From CAIWHR01 sp963811685 (GTDB lineage Bacteria; Pseudomonadota; Gammaproteobacteria; Burkholderiales; Casimicrobiaceae), in assembly GCA_963811685.1 (NCBI GenBank), contig CAWESK010000023.1, forward strand, positions 62,001 through 126,000: a DNA stretch of 64,000 nucleotides, written 5' to 3'. The notes below the pieces were generated by a model, which was not told the origin of the DNA, did no database searches, and worked only from the letters and a program-made list of their open reading frames with translations. The number at the start of each line of letters is the position of its first letter. Position 1 is the stretch's first letter. The translations under genes and the position numbers were made by a program. Positions 26,705-36,547 of this stretch are shown one piece after another.

Positions 26705-27814
26705 TCAGCGTTTCTCCGCCACGGCGCGGAACACGGCTTCCATCCGGTCCAGCATGCGGTCGAGCCCGAAGTCGCGCACGGCGCGTGCATGACCCGCCGC
26801 GCCGAGACGTTGGCGCAACGCGGGATCGTCGCGCAGCCGCGCCAGCGCCGCGCCGAGCGCCGGAGCGTCGCGCGGCGGCACGATGAGGCCGGTCGAGCCA
26901 TCGTCGACCGCTTCGGTGATGGCGCCGACGGTAGTGGAGGCAACGGGTATCCCGCAGGCCATCGCCTGCAGGATCGCCTGCGGGACCCCTTCGTCGCCCC
27001 ACGACGGCAGCACGAAGATATCCATGGCCTGGAGCCAGGGCACGACGTCTTCTTGCTGGCCTGCGAATCGGACCATGTCGGCGACACCCAGCGCGGCGAG
27101 CTTGTCGTCGAGGTGGGGGCGATACGGACCGTCGCCCACGATGAAGATGTTCCACGCGCTCCAGCCGGCGCGATCGCGCGCGAGCGTCTCGAACAACACC
27201 TCGTGCCCCTTCCAGTCGCGCAGCGTGGCGACGATGCCGAGACTCGGGCGTGGTGGCTCCCCGAGCCGCGCACGCGCAGCCGGGGCGTCGCCGGGGACGA
27301 AGCGCCCAAGGTCGATGCCGGTCGGAACCGAAGTCATTCGATCGAGCGGCACGCCGTTGTCGCGGGCGAGCTGGCGCCGCAAGGCCTCGCCTGTCGTCAC
27401 GATGTGCGCCGTCGCGCGCGTGTAGAGCCAGCGCGTTGTCGGCCGGTTGCGAATGGTCGTCGACACGTGTCGCGTGCGCACGATCGGCGGCGGAGCCGGG
27501 ATCGCCGTGCAGGCGAGCGCCGAAAGCCAGCTGTCGGTCGAGCTGTGGGTGTTGAGGATGTCGACGCGCTCGCGCTGTTCGACGAGCCAGCGGCGCAGTG
27601 CGAAAAGATTCGACGCCCGTTTCCGGCGGATGTCGAGGCGCACGACCGGCAGGCCGAGCTTCACGCCCGCGTCGGCAATCGGCGCCTCGGAGGGCGCGAT
27701 CAGCGTGACGTCGTGGCCGCGGTCGAGAAAGCCGCGCGCCTCGGTCAGGATGCGAATTTCCTGCCCGCCCCAGCCGCAGGAGTTCTCGGTGTGGACGATC
27801 GACAGCGGCTTCAT
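26705..27814 (-). CDS. Glycosyltransferase family 4
   Basis: A protein of 369 residues. The N-terminal loop is N-S-C-G-W-G-G-Q-E-I-R, the middle V-P-T-G-I-D-L-G-R-F marks the domain hinge, and the donor-site EX7E is D-E-G-V-P-Q-A-I-L-Q-A. It is packed tightly: its ATG overlaps the stop of the second asparagine synthetase-like gene (ATGA), and its stop is 2 bases before the first. It probably adds one sugar of the same glycan. Confidence 0.9.
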   Translation of the reverse strand: MKPLSIVHTENSCGWGGQEIRILTEARGFLDRGHDVTLIAPSEAPIADAGVKLGLPVVRLDIRRKRASNLFALRRWLVEQRERVDILNTHSSTDSWLSALACTAIPAPPPIVRTRHVSTTIRNRPTTRWLYTRATAHIVTTGEALRRQLARDNGVPLDRMTSVPTGIDLGRFVPGDAPAARARLGEPPRPSLGIVATLRDWKGHEVLFETLARDRAGWSAWNIFIVGDGPYRPHLDDKLAALGVADMVRFAGQQEDVVPWLQAMDIFVLPSWGDEGVPQAILQAMACGIPVASTTVGAITEAVDDGSTGLIVPPRDAPALGAALARLRDDPALRQRLGAAGHARAVRDFGLDRMLDRMEAVFRAVAEKR

Positions 27815-29681
27815 TGAAGGCGGAAATCGGGCTCGTAGCGCGCGAACCAGCGCTCGAGGATCAGCAGTGTCCAGAGCCGCATCGCGTGGTTCTTGCGCCC
27901 CGACACGTGCTCCGCCACCAGCCGCTCCAGCGCCTGGGGTCGAACGAGCCCGCGCCGCGCGAGCCCTTGCGGCCCCAGCGCATGCGCGACGTCGGCCTTC
28001 AATTCGTGCGCGAGCCAGCGCGTCGAAGCGGCATCATGAAGCCCTGCTTTTCGCGGTGGACGATGTCGGGCGGCAGGTAACGCAGGGCGAGCGACTTGAG
28101 GAGGCGCTTGCGCGCGTTGCCGCGCACCTTGAGCGAGGAAGGAAGTCGCGCGCACCAGCCGTAGAGCACGTGGTCGAGATACGGCACCCGCGCTTCGAGC
28201 GAGTACGCCATCGTCGCCCGGTCGACTTTCGCGAGCAGGTCGTCGGGGAGCCACAGCCGGGCATCGATGTCGAGAAGATGATCGAGGTAATCGGGCGAAT
28301 CGCAGGCGTCGTAGATGACCTCGGCATGATCGGCGATCCGCGCGCGCGCGGCGGCGGCGAACGCCGGCGTGAAATATTCGGCGCGCAACAGCGAGTCGAA
28401 GATGTTCGGGATGGTCGCGTAGCGGCGCGAACGCGGTTCGGCCGCGGCCTTGACGATCCGGTCTCGCGCGAGCCGCGGCGGCAGGCGGCGGGCAAGCCAC
28501 GGGAACGGCGAGCCGCGCGCGCCGAGCACGCGGGTCAGGCGCTCTTCGCGCAGCCGCTTCACGTAATTGGAATAGCCACCGAAGACCTCGTCGGCGCCTT
28601 CGCCTGTCAGCACGACGGTCACCTCGCGCCGCGCGTATTGCGCGAGCAGCATCGTCGGCAGCGCGGCCTGGTCGCCGAACGGCTCGTCGAACACGTCGAC
28701 CCAGCTGTCGAGCGCGGGCAGCACGTCGTCGGGCGCCAGCATGAGGCAGTGATGCCGGCTGCCGATGTGCCGCGCAACGCGGTCCGCCTCGATGTGCTCG
28801 CTGCCGACCCCCGATCCCCTGAAACCGAGGTTGAATGTGTCGAGCGCGCGGCCGGAGATGCGCGTGGCGAGCGCGGCGACGACGCCGGAGTCGACGCCGC
28901 CGCTTACGAATGCGCCCAACGGCACGTCGGCGACCAGCATCGATTCGACCGAAAGCGCGAGCCGCGTGTCGAGCTCGTCGACGGCGGCCGCTTCCCCAAG
29001 CTCGTGTTTAGGCACATAGGTCGGCCGCCAGAACTCGCCGGTGGCAAGCGCGCCGTCGCGCACCGACAACCAGTGGCCCGCCGGCAACTTGCGAATCCCG
29101 CGATAAATGCTGCGCGGCGCGGGGATGTACTGGCACTCGAGATACAGACCGAGCGCGTCGAGGTCGATCGCGTGCGGCAGCCCCGGAAACGGACGCAGCG
29201 ACTTGAGCTCCGAGCCGAACGCGAGCGCACCGTCGTGCCATGCGTAATACAGCGGCTTGACGCCCAGGTGGTCACGGGCGAGGAAGAGCTCGCGGCGGCC
29301 CCGATCCCAGAGGGCGAAGGCGAACATTCCCGCCAGCCGATCGAGCATCCGCGGGCCCCAGGCCTTCCAGCCGTGGACCAGCACTTCGCCATCGCCCTGC
29401 GTCAGGAACACGTGACCGGCCGCCGCGAGCTCGCGCCGCAGCGAACGGAAATTGTAGATCTCGCCGTTGAACACGACGGCGACGGCGCCATCCGCCGACA
29501 CGAGAGGCTGCCGGCTGCCGGCGAGGTCGATCACCGACAGCCGCCGGTGACCAAGACCGACCGGACCGTCGAAATGAAAGCCGTCCGCGTCCGGCCCGCG
29601 ATGCGCGAGCGCCGCGGTCATCGAAGGCAGAGCTTGGCGCGCGCGAGGATCGTCGGAGAGGTAGCCGGTGATGCCGCACAT
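27811..29681 (-). CDS. Asparagine synthetase-like amidotransferase, copy 2 (frameshifted)
   Basis: Starts MCGITGYLSDDPRARQALPS at 29681 with the Cys2 nucleophile; H-R-R-L-S-V-I-D and F-N-G-E-I-Y-N follow. The PP-loop is F-V-S-G-G-V-D-S-G and the C-terminus keeps K-V-D-R-A-T-M-A-Y-S-L-E-A-R-V-P-Y-L-D. One base is lost near 28035; the frame then continues R-W-L-A-H-E-L to the stop at 27811. It is clearly different from copy 1, so the pair is not a recent duplication. Two such enzymes in one glycan region are typical of exosortase-associated exopolysaccharide loci, which agrees with the PEP-CTERM gene at 3137. Confidence 0.85.
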
Positions 29682-29757
29682 GGGGCGGAAGTGGCGAAGG
29701 CGGGGGGCGAAGGCGGGGCCGCGATCGTCCGGCCATCGGCCGAAGCGCGGTGCGCGA

Positions 29758-30888
29758 TTATAGCGCTGCCCCCAGCGCGTCGTAGAGCGCGAGCAGCCGC
29801 TGCGCCATCGCATCCGGCGTCAGCGCCGCGACGGCGCCTACTGCCCGCGCGGCGACCCGCGCCCGCTCGCTGTCGTCCAGCAGCCGCTCCAGGTGCGCAG
29901 CCAGCGCGGCAGTGTCGCCGGCGTCGCATATCCAGCCGGCGCCGTGCGCGACGACGAGCTCGCCCGCGCCGCAGCGGCGGCTCGTCACGACGGGCAGACC
30001 GCACGCGAGCGCCTCCAGCACCGCGTTCGACAGCGGATCGTAGAGCGTGGGCAGGACGAACGCGTCCGCCGCGCCCAGGAACGGCCGCGGATCCTCCTGG
30101 GGGCCGGCGAACACGACACGCTCGCGCACGCCGGCGCGGCGAGCGAGGCCTTCGTAGCGCGCCGCATGCTTGTCCCGGCCAACGACGATGAGGCGCGCCC
30201 TTTCGGGCAGCCGCGCGAGCGCGCGCAGCGCGATCGGGACTCCTTTGCGCGCATAACCCGAGCCCACGAGTGCGAAGACGACGTGCGAGTCCAGGAAACC
30301 GAGCCGCGAGCGCGTGACCGCGCGCCCTTCGCGCACGCCGGGGTTGAACGCGCGTGAATCCACGGCGTTGTAGATCACGTGCAGCTTTTCGTCGGGCAAC
30401 GCAAAGTGCCGGCGAATATCGTCGCGGACCATCTGCGAGATGCAGATCACGGCCCTGAGCGACGGATCGGCGAACACCCTGGCTTCGGCCGCGAGCGTGT
30501 ACCGGTGATGCGGATTCGCCGCAATCGCGAGTCGTTCCGCGCGGCTGCCGGCGCGCAGCCGTTCGGCGAGCCACGCGCGGTGGACGCCGTCGCCGGCGCG
30601 GAAGATGTCGCAACCGGCGATGCGCTCGTGCGTCTGCACGAGATCGGGACGGTCGCGAGCGAGTGCTTCGCGCACCGCCCGCGCAAATCCCGCGTCGCGC
30701 CAGACGCCGCCGATGAAATACGGGTTGCAGATGACGGGCTCGACCTGCCCTGCCCGTTCCGCCGGCCATGACCGCGTGTACACGCGCACGTGCACGCCGC
30801 GCCCGATCAACGTGTCGATGGCGCGCTCGACGAAGCGCTCCGCGCCGCCGAACGGCGTGTAGCGCTGGCGCACGATCCCCAGCCTCAT
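29758..30888 (-). CDS. Glycosyltransferase family 4
   Basis: A protein of 376 residues starting MRLGIVRQRYTPFGGAERFV, a typical GT4 N-terminus with the G-G-A-E-R loop. The EX7E-like donor motif is D-P-L-S-N-A-V-L-E-A-L-A-C-G-L-P-V-V. The segment H-E-R-I-A-G-C-D-I-F-R-A-G-D-G-V-H resembles UDP-glucose:heptose transferases of the WaaG type. It overlaps the heptosyltransferase-like gene by ATGA, which supports a lipopolysaccharide core role; that is inference. Confidence 0.85.
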   Translation of the reverse strand: MRLGIVRQRYTPFGGAERFVERAIDTLIGRGVHVRVYTRSWPAERAGQVEPVICNPYFIGGVWRDAGFARAVREALARDRPDLVQTHERIAGCDIFRAGDGVHRAWLAERLRAGSRAERLAIAANPHHRYTLAAEARVFADPSLRAVICISQMVRDDIRRHFALPDEKLHVIYNAVDSRAFNPGVREGRAVTRSRLGFLDSHVVFALVGSGYARKGVPIALRALARLPERARLIVVGRDKHAARYEGLARRAGVRERVVFAGPQEDPRPFLGAADAFVLPTLYDPLSNAVLEALACGLPVVTSRRCGAGELVVAHGAGWICDAGDTAALAAHLERLLDDSERARVAARAVGAVAALTPDAMAQRLLALYDALGAAL

Positions 30889-32039
30889 CGCGGAGCGCTC
30901 GTTCCGGTTTCCTCGAGCAACTCGCTGACCGCCTGCGAAACCCGGTCGAGCGGCAGCGTGATGAGACAGTCCGAATTGTTGCTGCCGCCACAGCCGTTGT
31001 TCTGGCAGGGCCGGCACGGATGCGCAGTCGACGTGACCACACGGTGCGGCACCTGCCACGGCCCCCACACGTTCTCATCGCTCGGCCCGAACCAGGCGAC
31101 GACCGGCGTTCCGGCCGCGGCCGCGAGATGCATCGGCGCCGTGTCGCAGCCGATGAACAGGCGCGCGGCGGCGATCAGCGCCGACAGCTCGGTCAGCGTC
31201 AATTGGCCGCTCAAGTCGACGATAGGGGCCGAGAGCGCCGCCTTGATCGCATTGACGAGCGGCGCTTCGGCCGGATCGGGCGCGCCGGTCATCACGAGCG
31301 GCCAGCCCATCGCGGCCACATGGTCGAGCAGCGCCGCGGTCGGTTGCGCGGGCCAGCATTTGAACAACCAGCGCGAGCCCGGATGGATCACCACGAATCC
31401 GCGGCGCGCGAGGCCGTGCGCCGCCAGCAGGTCGGCGACACGTTTTTCGGCGGCGGCGCCAGGTATGTGCACCAGCTTCTTGTCGGCAGCGTCCGGCCAG
31501 ATGCCGATTCGCCGCAGCGCATCGAGGTCCGCTTCGACCGTGTGCCGCGGCGTCGAGCGCGGCAGGAGGTAGCGATGCGTGAAGCACCGGCGCCAGAACC
31601 AGCCGGAGCGCACGCGCTCGGGGGCCACCGCCCAGCGGGCGCCAGCGATGCGCGTCAACCAGGCGCCGCGCGGGTGCTCGGTGAGATGCACGACGAGGTC
31701 GTAATGCCGCGAGCGGAGTGCGCGCCACAGCCGTCCGTCGCCGACGAGCTGCGCCAGGGGGCCGCGATCCTTGAGGCGCCGGTCGATCGTATGCACGACC
31801 GAGATCGCCGGATGCCCTTCGAGCATCGGCGCCGTTTCGCCGTAGACGAGCGCGTCGATCTCCGCGTGCGGCGCCGCGCGCTTCAGCACGGTGAATACCG
31901 GCGAGGCGAGGAGCACGTCGCCGTGATGGCGGAGCTTGATGACCAGCGCGCGGCGGACGCGGGATGGGTCGATCGCGTCGTCGACAGCCGGCGGAATCAT
32001 GCGACCAACGATAGCAGAAGGATCGACGGAGGGCGACAT
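30885..32039 (-). CDS. Glycosyltransferase family 9 (heptosyltransferase, WaaQ-like)
   Basis: A protein of 384 residues. Family motifs are V-I-K-L-R-H-H-G-D-V-L-L-A-S-P-V near residue 34, V-I-H-P-G-S-R-W in the middle, and G-C-D-T-A-P-M-H-L-A-A-A-A-G-T-P near residue 300. The tail is Cys-rich (C-R-P-C-Q-N-N-G-C-G), common in core heptosyltransferases. It would transfer heptose from ADP-heptose to the LPS core. The ATG at 32039 overlaps the VanZ stop by one base (TGATG); an internal ATG at 32000 is possible. Confidence 0.85.
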   Translation of the reverse strand: MSPSVDPSAIVGRMIPPAVDDAIDPSRVRRALVIKLRHHGDVLLASPVFTVLKRAAPHAEIDALVYGETAPMLEGHPAISVVHTIDRRLKDRGPLAQLVGDGRLWRALRSRHYDLVVHLTEHPRGAWLTRIAGARWAVAPERVRSGWFWRRCFTHRYLLPRSTPRHTVEADLDALRRIGIWPDAADKKLVHIPGAAAEKRVADLLAAHGLARRGFVVIHPGSRWLFKCWPAQPTAALLDHVAAMGWPLVMTGAPDPAEAPLVNAIKAALSAPIVDLSGQLTLTELSALIAAARLFIGCDTAPMHLAAAAGTPVVAWFGPSDENVWGPWQVPHRVVTSTAHPCRPCQNNGCGGSNNSDCLITLPLDRVSQAVSELLEETGTSAPR

Positions 32040-33148
32040 CACGAGGGGTCGCCCCACTTCGGCTGCCCCGCGAGCACGAACAGGTACGCGCTTGCGAGAA
32101 GGGGCCACACGAGCAGCACGATGTGCGTGAGGCCGTTGAAATGGAGCAGGTGCCCATACGACCAGGAGAACATCGACAGCGGCGGCCGCGCGAACAGCAG
32201 ATCCGGCGCGAGGAGCGTGGTGAGCAGCGACAAGAGCAGCGCGACTGTCGCGATGGCGACCTGCGCGGGACGCGGCAGCGAAATGGCGGCGAGCAGCAGG
32301 AGCGCGCCGGCGGCAACGCCGGTCGACACGCCGGGCGACAGCCAGCGCTCCCACACGGCCGGCTTCAACAGGAACAGCGCGGCGACGCCTTTGGCGAGCA
32401 GCGCGGCGCCGATAAGCAGCAGCACGGCGCCGCCGACGCTGCGGCGCTCGCGCAGCAGCAGCGACAGGAAGAGCCCGACCCCCAGCAGCTGGAAGGCGCT
32501 GTGCGCTCCCTGGACGAGCGCGGCGGCGATGTCGGTGTCGCCGGAACCGGGGATCGCGCCGGCGGCGCCGAACTCCGCCGCCGGATCGAACACGATCGCG
32601 AACAGCGGGATGCCCGGATTGACCTGGACGGCGAGCCATATCGTGAGGAGCGCGAGGCCCATGTCCCCGATCCGCCCTCCGACGAACCAGCGCTCGCGCT
32701 GCGACATGACGCCGCGCTTCGCGGCCGGCGAGCGCGCGAACACGACTGCGACGAGGCCGCCGAGCGCCGCGCCCGCGGTGTTGGCGATGAGGTCGATCGC
32801 ATTCGCATCGCGCGGCGGCACGAACATCTGCAGCGACTCGAGCGCGAACGAAAGCGCGGCGCCGGCCGCGATCGCCACCGACAGCCGGCCGAGCGGGGGG
32901 CGCCGGCGCGGCACCAGCGCGACGAAGAAACCGAACGGCGCGTAGGCGATGATGTTGACGAGCGCGTCGAAGCGCGTCCAGCGCGGGGGCCACGGAGCGA
33001 ACAGGAAAAAGGGCGTGCCCGGCGCGGGGGCGATCCACGGCGAGAAGGGCTGCAGGCTCGCATAGACGATGGCGAGCCCGTAGAGCGCGACCAGGAAATG
33101 CGGAAGCAGCGACGGATGCGTGCGCGAGCCGAGGTAGCGCTGCGTCAT
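32039..33148 (-). CDS. VanZ-family membrane protein
   Basis: A protein of 369 residues with about nine membrane helices. The N-terminal third has the VanZ pattern: D-A-L-V-N-I-I-A-Y-A-P-F-G-F-F, later S-F-A-L-E-S-L-Q-M-F-V-P-P-R-D-A-N-A-I-D and then D-L-I-A-N-T-A-G-A-A-L-G-G. The rest is extra membrane segments. VanZ-like proteins often sit in exopolysaccharide or exosortase loci; their role is unclear. It overlaps the heptosyltransferase gene by one base. Confidence 0.8.
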   Translation of the reverse strand: MTQRYLGSRTHPSLLPHFLVALYGLAIVYASLQPFSPWIAPAPGTPFFLFAPWPPRWTRFDALVNIIAYAPFGFFVALVPRRRPPLGRLSVAIAAGAALSFALESLQMFVPPRDANAIDLIANTAGAALGGLVAVVFARSPAAKRGVMSQRERWFVGGRIGDMGLALLTIWLAVQVNPGIPLFAIVFDPAAEFGAAGAIPGSGDTDIAAALVQGAHSAFQLLGVGLFLSLLLRERRSVGGAVLLLIGAALLAKGVAALFLLKPAVWERWLSPGVSTGVAAGALLLLAAISLPRPAQVAIATVALLLSLLTTLLAPDLLFARPPLSMFSWSYGHLLHFNGLTHIVLLVWPLLASAYLFVLAGQPKWGDPS

Positions 33149-33155
33149 CGCCGCG

Positions 33156-33767
33156 TCAGTGCGGCCGGTCGAGCCGCTTGCGCATCACCGTCAGGTTCTT
33201 GTGCTCGGCCAGCACGTCGAACCCAGCCTCGCGATAGAGCGACAACGGCCCGTGATAATGGTCGGTGGCGGTGCTGCTGTCGCTCCTCTTGAACGGAAAC
33301 GCATCGACGACATGGATCCCGCGCTCCGCGAACGATGCGAGCGCGCCCGCCAGCAGCGCGCGCGCGACGCCGCGGCGCCGCCACGCCGGCGCTATCACGA
33401 AGCAAACGATGACAGCGCTGGATTCGGGCGGTGCCTCCGCGCGCGGTGCGGGTATCCCCATCCGCGCCATGCAGTGCGGCAGCCGGGAACGCGGCTGCGC
33501 ATTGACCCAGCCGACGACGTCGTCGCCGGCATACGCGAGGAAGCCGTCCATTTCGGCGGCCTCGATGCGCGCGGTCATCGCAGTGCGGTTCGCGTCGCCG
33601 TCGAGGCTCTCCCAATCGATGGCGCGGGGCACATGATAGAAATGGCAATAGCACTTCGCCCACTCCGGGTTGTCGGCAAACGCCGGCCCGCGCTCGTGGT
33701 CGAAGAAGCGCAGGAAGTCGTCGCGGCGAGCGGGCGTCAGCCGTTCGATGCGGATCTTCTGCGTCAT
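33156..33767 (-). CDS. GNAT-family N-acetyltransferase
   Basis: A protein of 203 residues with acetyl-CoA motif A, I-A-P-A-W-R-R-R-G-V-A-R-A-L-L, preceded by strand V-I-V-C-F-V. The N-terminus has a C-Y-C-H-F-Y segment typical of one uncharacterised GNAT subgroup. It lies between the polyamine transporter and the VanZ gene with short gaps (13 and 7 bases), so it may ride on the pot transcript. The acceptor is unknown; a polyamine is possible from position only. Confidence 0.8.
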   Translation of the reverse strand: MTQKIRIERLTPARRDDFLRFFDHERGPAFADNPEWAKCYCHFYHVPRAIDWESLDGDANRTAMTARIEAAEMDGFLAYAGDDVVGWVNAQPRSRLPHCMARMGIPAPRAEAPPESSAVIVCFVIAPAWRRRGVARALLAGALASFAERGIHVVDAFPFKRSDSSTATDHYHGPLSLYREAGFDVLAEHKNLTVMRKRLDRPH

Positions 33768-33780
33768 CGGGTGAGCGCGA

Positions 33781-34848
33781 TCAGCGGCCCGCCTTGATCT
33801 CGGTCCACAGCTTGTTGCGCAGCCGGCGTTGCGGACCCGTGAGGTCCTTCAGCTGCTCGAGCTTCGCCTGCACGGCCTTGTCCGGGAAGATCGCCGTATT
33901 CTTGAGGAGCTCCGGCTTGATGTACTTGACCGCGTCCATGTTCGGGTTGCCCGAGCCGATCAGATTCGTGAGCTCGGCCGAGTTCTTTCCCTCGAGCATG
34001 AAGTTCATGAACAGGAGTCCCAGGTCGGGCCGCGGCGCGCCTTTCTGGAGGACCATGTTGTCGACGGCGAGCACCGCCCCCTCCTTCGGCATCCCCTGCA
34101 GGATCGTGAACTTGCGCCCGGCCGCCTTCGCGTCGAGGTTGGCCTGGAAAATGTCGTTCGAATACCCGTGGACCAGCCAGATGTTGCCGACGGTGAGCTC
34201 CTTGATGTACGACGACGCGTTGAAGGCCGCCCAGTACGGCTTCGCCTTCTTGATGAGGGCGGCGGCTTCCTCCCAGTGCTTCGGATCGACGTCGTTCGCC
34301 GAATAGCCCAGGTACTTGAGCGCGGCCGCGAAGAGCTCGTTCGAGCTGTCGAGCACGGTGACGCGGCCCTTGACCTTCTCCAGGTACTTCGGATCGAAGA
34401 TCACCGCCCACGTGTCGGTCGGCAGGCCGAGCTCCTTCATTTTCTCGGCGTTGTAGCCGATGATCGTCGTCGACATCGCGTAGGGCACCGAAAACTTGTT
34501 GCCCGGATCGAACGGCGTATTGAGGTACACCGGGTCGATGTTCTTGAGGTTGGGGAGCTTCGTCTTGTCGATCGGCATCAGCTGGTTGCCCTTGATCAGC
34601 GCCTCGACGGCATTGGACGTTGGCACCAGCACGTCATAGCCCTTGGCGCCGGCGGCGAGCTTGGCGAGGAGCTCCTCGTTGTCCGAGTAGTACGTCTGCA
34701 CGACCTCGCATTTGCAGGTCTCCTCGAACCGCTTCACCGTCTCCGGCGCGATGTAGTTGTTCCAGTTGTACAGGTGCAGCTGGTCCTTGGCGGCGTGCGC
34801 CGGCAGGGCGATGAGCAGCGAGGCAAGGAGGAGCACGAGGCGTTTCAT
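33781..34848 (-). CDS. potD: Spermidine/putrescine ABC transporter, periplasmic binding protein
   Basis: A protein of 355 residues with a Sec signal (L-L-L-A-S-L-L-I-A-L-P-A-H-A). The mature N-terminus is L-H-L-Y-N-W-N-N-Y-I, the hallmark of PotD/PotF. Y-D-V-L-V-P-T-S and W-L-V-H-G-Y-S-N-D are ligand-pocket segments. It delivers polyamines to PotBC. It starts 2 bases after potC stops. Confidence 0.9.
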   Translation of the reverse strand: MKRLVLLLASLLIALPAHAAKDQLHLYNWNNYIAPETVKRFEETCKCEVVQTYYSDNEELLAKLAAGAKGYDVLVPTSNAVEALIKGNQLMPIDKTKLPNLKNIDPVYLNTPFDPGNKFSVPYAMSTTIIGYNAEKMKELGLPTDTWAVIFDPKYLEKVKGRVTVLDSSNELFAAALKYLGYSANDVDPKHWEEAAALIKKAKPYWAAFNASSYIKELTVGNIWLVHGYSNDIFQANLDAKAAGRKFTILQGMPKEGAVLAVDNMVLQKGAPRPDLGLLFMNFMLEGKNSAELTNLIGSGNPNMDAVKYIKPELLKNTAIFPDKAVQAKLEQLKDLTGPQRRLRNKLWTEIKAGR

Positions 34849-34850
34849 GG

Positions 34851-35630
34851 TCAGTCCCGGTCGGATTGCAGGAGGGTGGGCGAAAGTCTGGAGGCGATGA
34901 TGATGAGCGCTAATGTCAGCAGCATCAACAGCGTCGACACCGCGTTGACCTCGGGGGTCACGGCGATCTTGATCATCGAGTAGATCTGCAGCGGCAGCGT
35001 CACGGTTCCGGCGCCGGCGGTGAAGAAGGTGATGACGAAGTCGTCGATCGACAGCGTGAACGCCATCAGCGCGCCGGCGATCACCCCCGGCATTATGAGC
35101 GGCAGCGTCACGTAACGGAACGCCTGCCAGGGGGTGGCGCCGCAGTCGCGGGCCGCCTCGGTCAGCGCCTCGTCCATGCCGGCGAGCCGGGAGCGCACGA
35201 CGATGGCGACGAAACCGATGCAAAACGCGATGTGGGCGAGCGCGACGGAGACGAGCCCCAGCGTGAAGTTGAGCAGCACGAAGAAGATCAGCAGCGAAAC
35301 GCCCATCAGGATCTCGGGAATCGCGATCGGCGACAGCACCAGCACCGACAGGAGCCGCATCGGATACCGGTACAGCGCGACGCCAGCCATCGTGCCCAGC
35401 ACCGTCGACACGAGGCTCGCGACGAGCCCGATGACGAGCGAGTTGCCGGCGGCGACCAGCATGTCCTCGTTGTGGAACAGCTTGTCGTACCAGCCGAACG
35501 TGAAGCCGACCCATTCGGCGTTGAGCCGCGAATCGTTGAACGAATAGACGACGACGATCACGAGCGGGATGTACAGGAAGGCATATCCCGCCGCGGCGGC
35601 GGCGACGAGGCCTGCGGATCTCCTACGCAC
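34851..35630 (-). CDS. potC: Spermidine/putrescine ABC transporter permease
   Basis: A protein of 259 residues with six membrane segments. The EAA loop is E-A-A-R-D-C-G-A-T-P-W-Q-A-F, where the ATPase docks. F-N-D-S-R and S-I-D-D-F-V-I-T-F-F are features of PotC. Translation probably starts at the GTG at 35630, 8 bases inside the end of potB, so the two are coupled. Confidence 0.9.
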   Translation of the reverse strand: MRRRSAGLVAAAAAGYAFLYIPLVIVVVYSFNDSRLNAEWVGFTFGWYDKLFHNEDMLVAAGNSLVIGLVASLVSTVLGTMAGVALYRYPMRLLSVLVLSPIAIPEILMGVSLLIFFVLLNFTLGLVSVALAHIAFCIGFVAIVVRSRLAGMDEALTEAARDCGATPWQAFRYVTLPLIMPGVIAGALMAFTLSIDDFVITFFTAGAGTVTLPLQIYSMIKIAVTPEVNAVSTLLMLLTLALIIIASRLSPTLLQSDRD

Positions 35631-36537
35631 GGCTTTCCTTTGCGCTCGACGGCGTGCCGAGGCTGCGCCGCCCGACCCAGGCCGCGAGGCCGGCGAGCAC
35701 GAGCGCCGACAGCGTCAGCACGATCGACAGCACGCTGCCGAACGGCCAGTCGCGTGTCTCGAGGAACTGCTGCTTGATGAGGTTGCCGATCAGCGTGTCG
35801 TCCGGGCCGCCCAGGATGTCGGGAATCGCGAAGATGCCGAGCGCGGGAATGAACACCAGCGCGGCGCCCGCGTAGACGCCCGGCAGTGACAGCGGAAAAG
35901 TGATCCGCCAGAACCGCTGCCAGGCGCCGGCGCCGAGATCCTGCGCCGCGTCGAGCAGCGCCTGATCGTGCTTTTCGAGATTCGCGTACAGCGGCAGCAC
36001 CATGAACGGGAGATGGACGTAGACGAGGCAGACGAGCACGGCGAACGAGCTGAAGAGGAGCGGCACGGGCTCGTGGCCGAACCACGCGAGAAGTCCGTTG
36101 ACGCCGCGCGCGAGCGCAGCCTGCGGTCCCAGGATGATCATCCACGCGTAGATGCGAATCAGGAAGTTGCTCCAGAACGGCAGAATCACGAGGAGCAGCA
36201 GCAGGTCGCGGTACTTCTTCGGGCTCTTCGCGACGAGCGCGGCGAGCGGATAGGCGAGCACCAGGCACAGAAGCGTCGTGGCGAGCGCGTAGCCGATCGA
36301 CTTCACGAACACCGCGGCGTAGACGCTTTCGGTGAAAAAGCGCGCGTAGCTCTCGATATTGAGGTCGAGCCGACCTGCCTCGTCGACGAGCGGCGCGAGC
36401 CCGCCGAACTCGCCCGGCGTGCGAAACGACGCCAGGACCATGATCAGCGTCGGCACTGCGAAGAACACGACGAGGTAGGCGAGCGGCGGGCCGCTGACCA
36501 GCCACTTGCCGAGGCGACCGTCTTTGCGCGCGGGCAT
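35623..36537 (-). CDS. potB: Spermidine/putrescine ABC transporter permease
   Basis: A protein of 304 residues with six membrane helices. The EAA loop is D-A-A-Q-D-L-G-A-G-A-W-Q-R-F; S-F-R-T-P and I-P-D-I-L-G-G-P-D are PotB-type segments. It pairs with PotC. Its ATG at 36537 lies next to a triplicated repeat that separates it from potA by about 330 bases, which is unusual for this operon. Confidence 0.9.
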   Translation of the reverse strand: MPARKDGRLGKWLVSGPPLAYLVVFFAVPTLIMVLASFRTPGEFGGLAPLVDEAGRLDLNIESYARFFTESVYAAVFVKSIGYALATTLLCLVLAYPLAALVAKSPKKYRDLLLLLVILPFWSNFLIRIYAWMIILGPQAALARGVNGLLAWFGHEPVPLLFSSFAVLVCLVYVHLPFMVLPLYANLEKHDQALLDAAQDLGAGAWQRFWRITFPLSLPGVYAGAALVFIPALGIFAIPDILGGPDDTLIGNLIKQQFLETRDWPFGSVLSIVLTLSALVLAGLAAWVGRRSLGTPSSAKESRA

Positions 36538-36547
36538 GTTCTACTCG

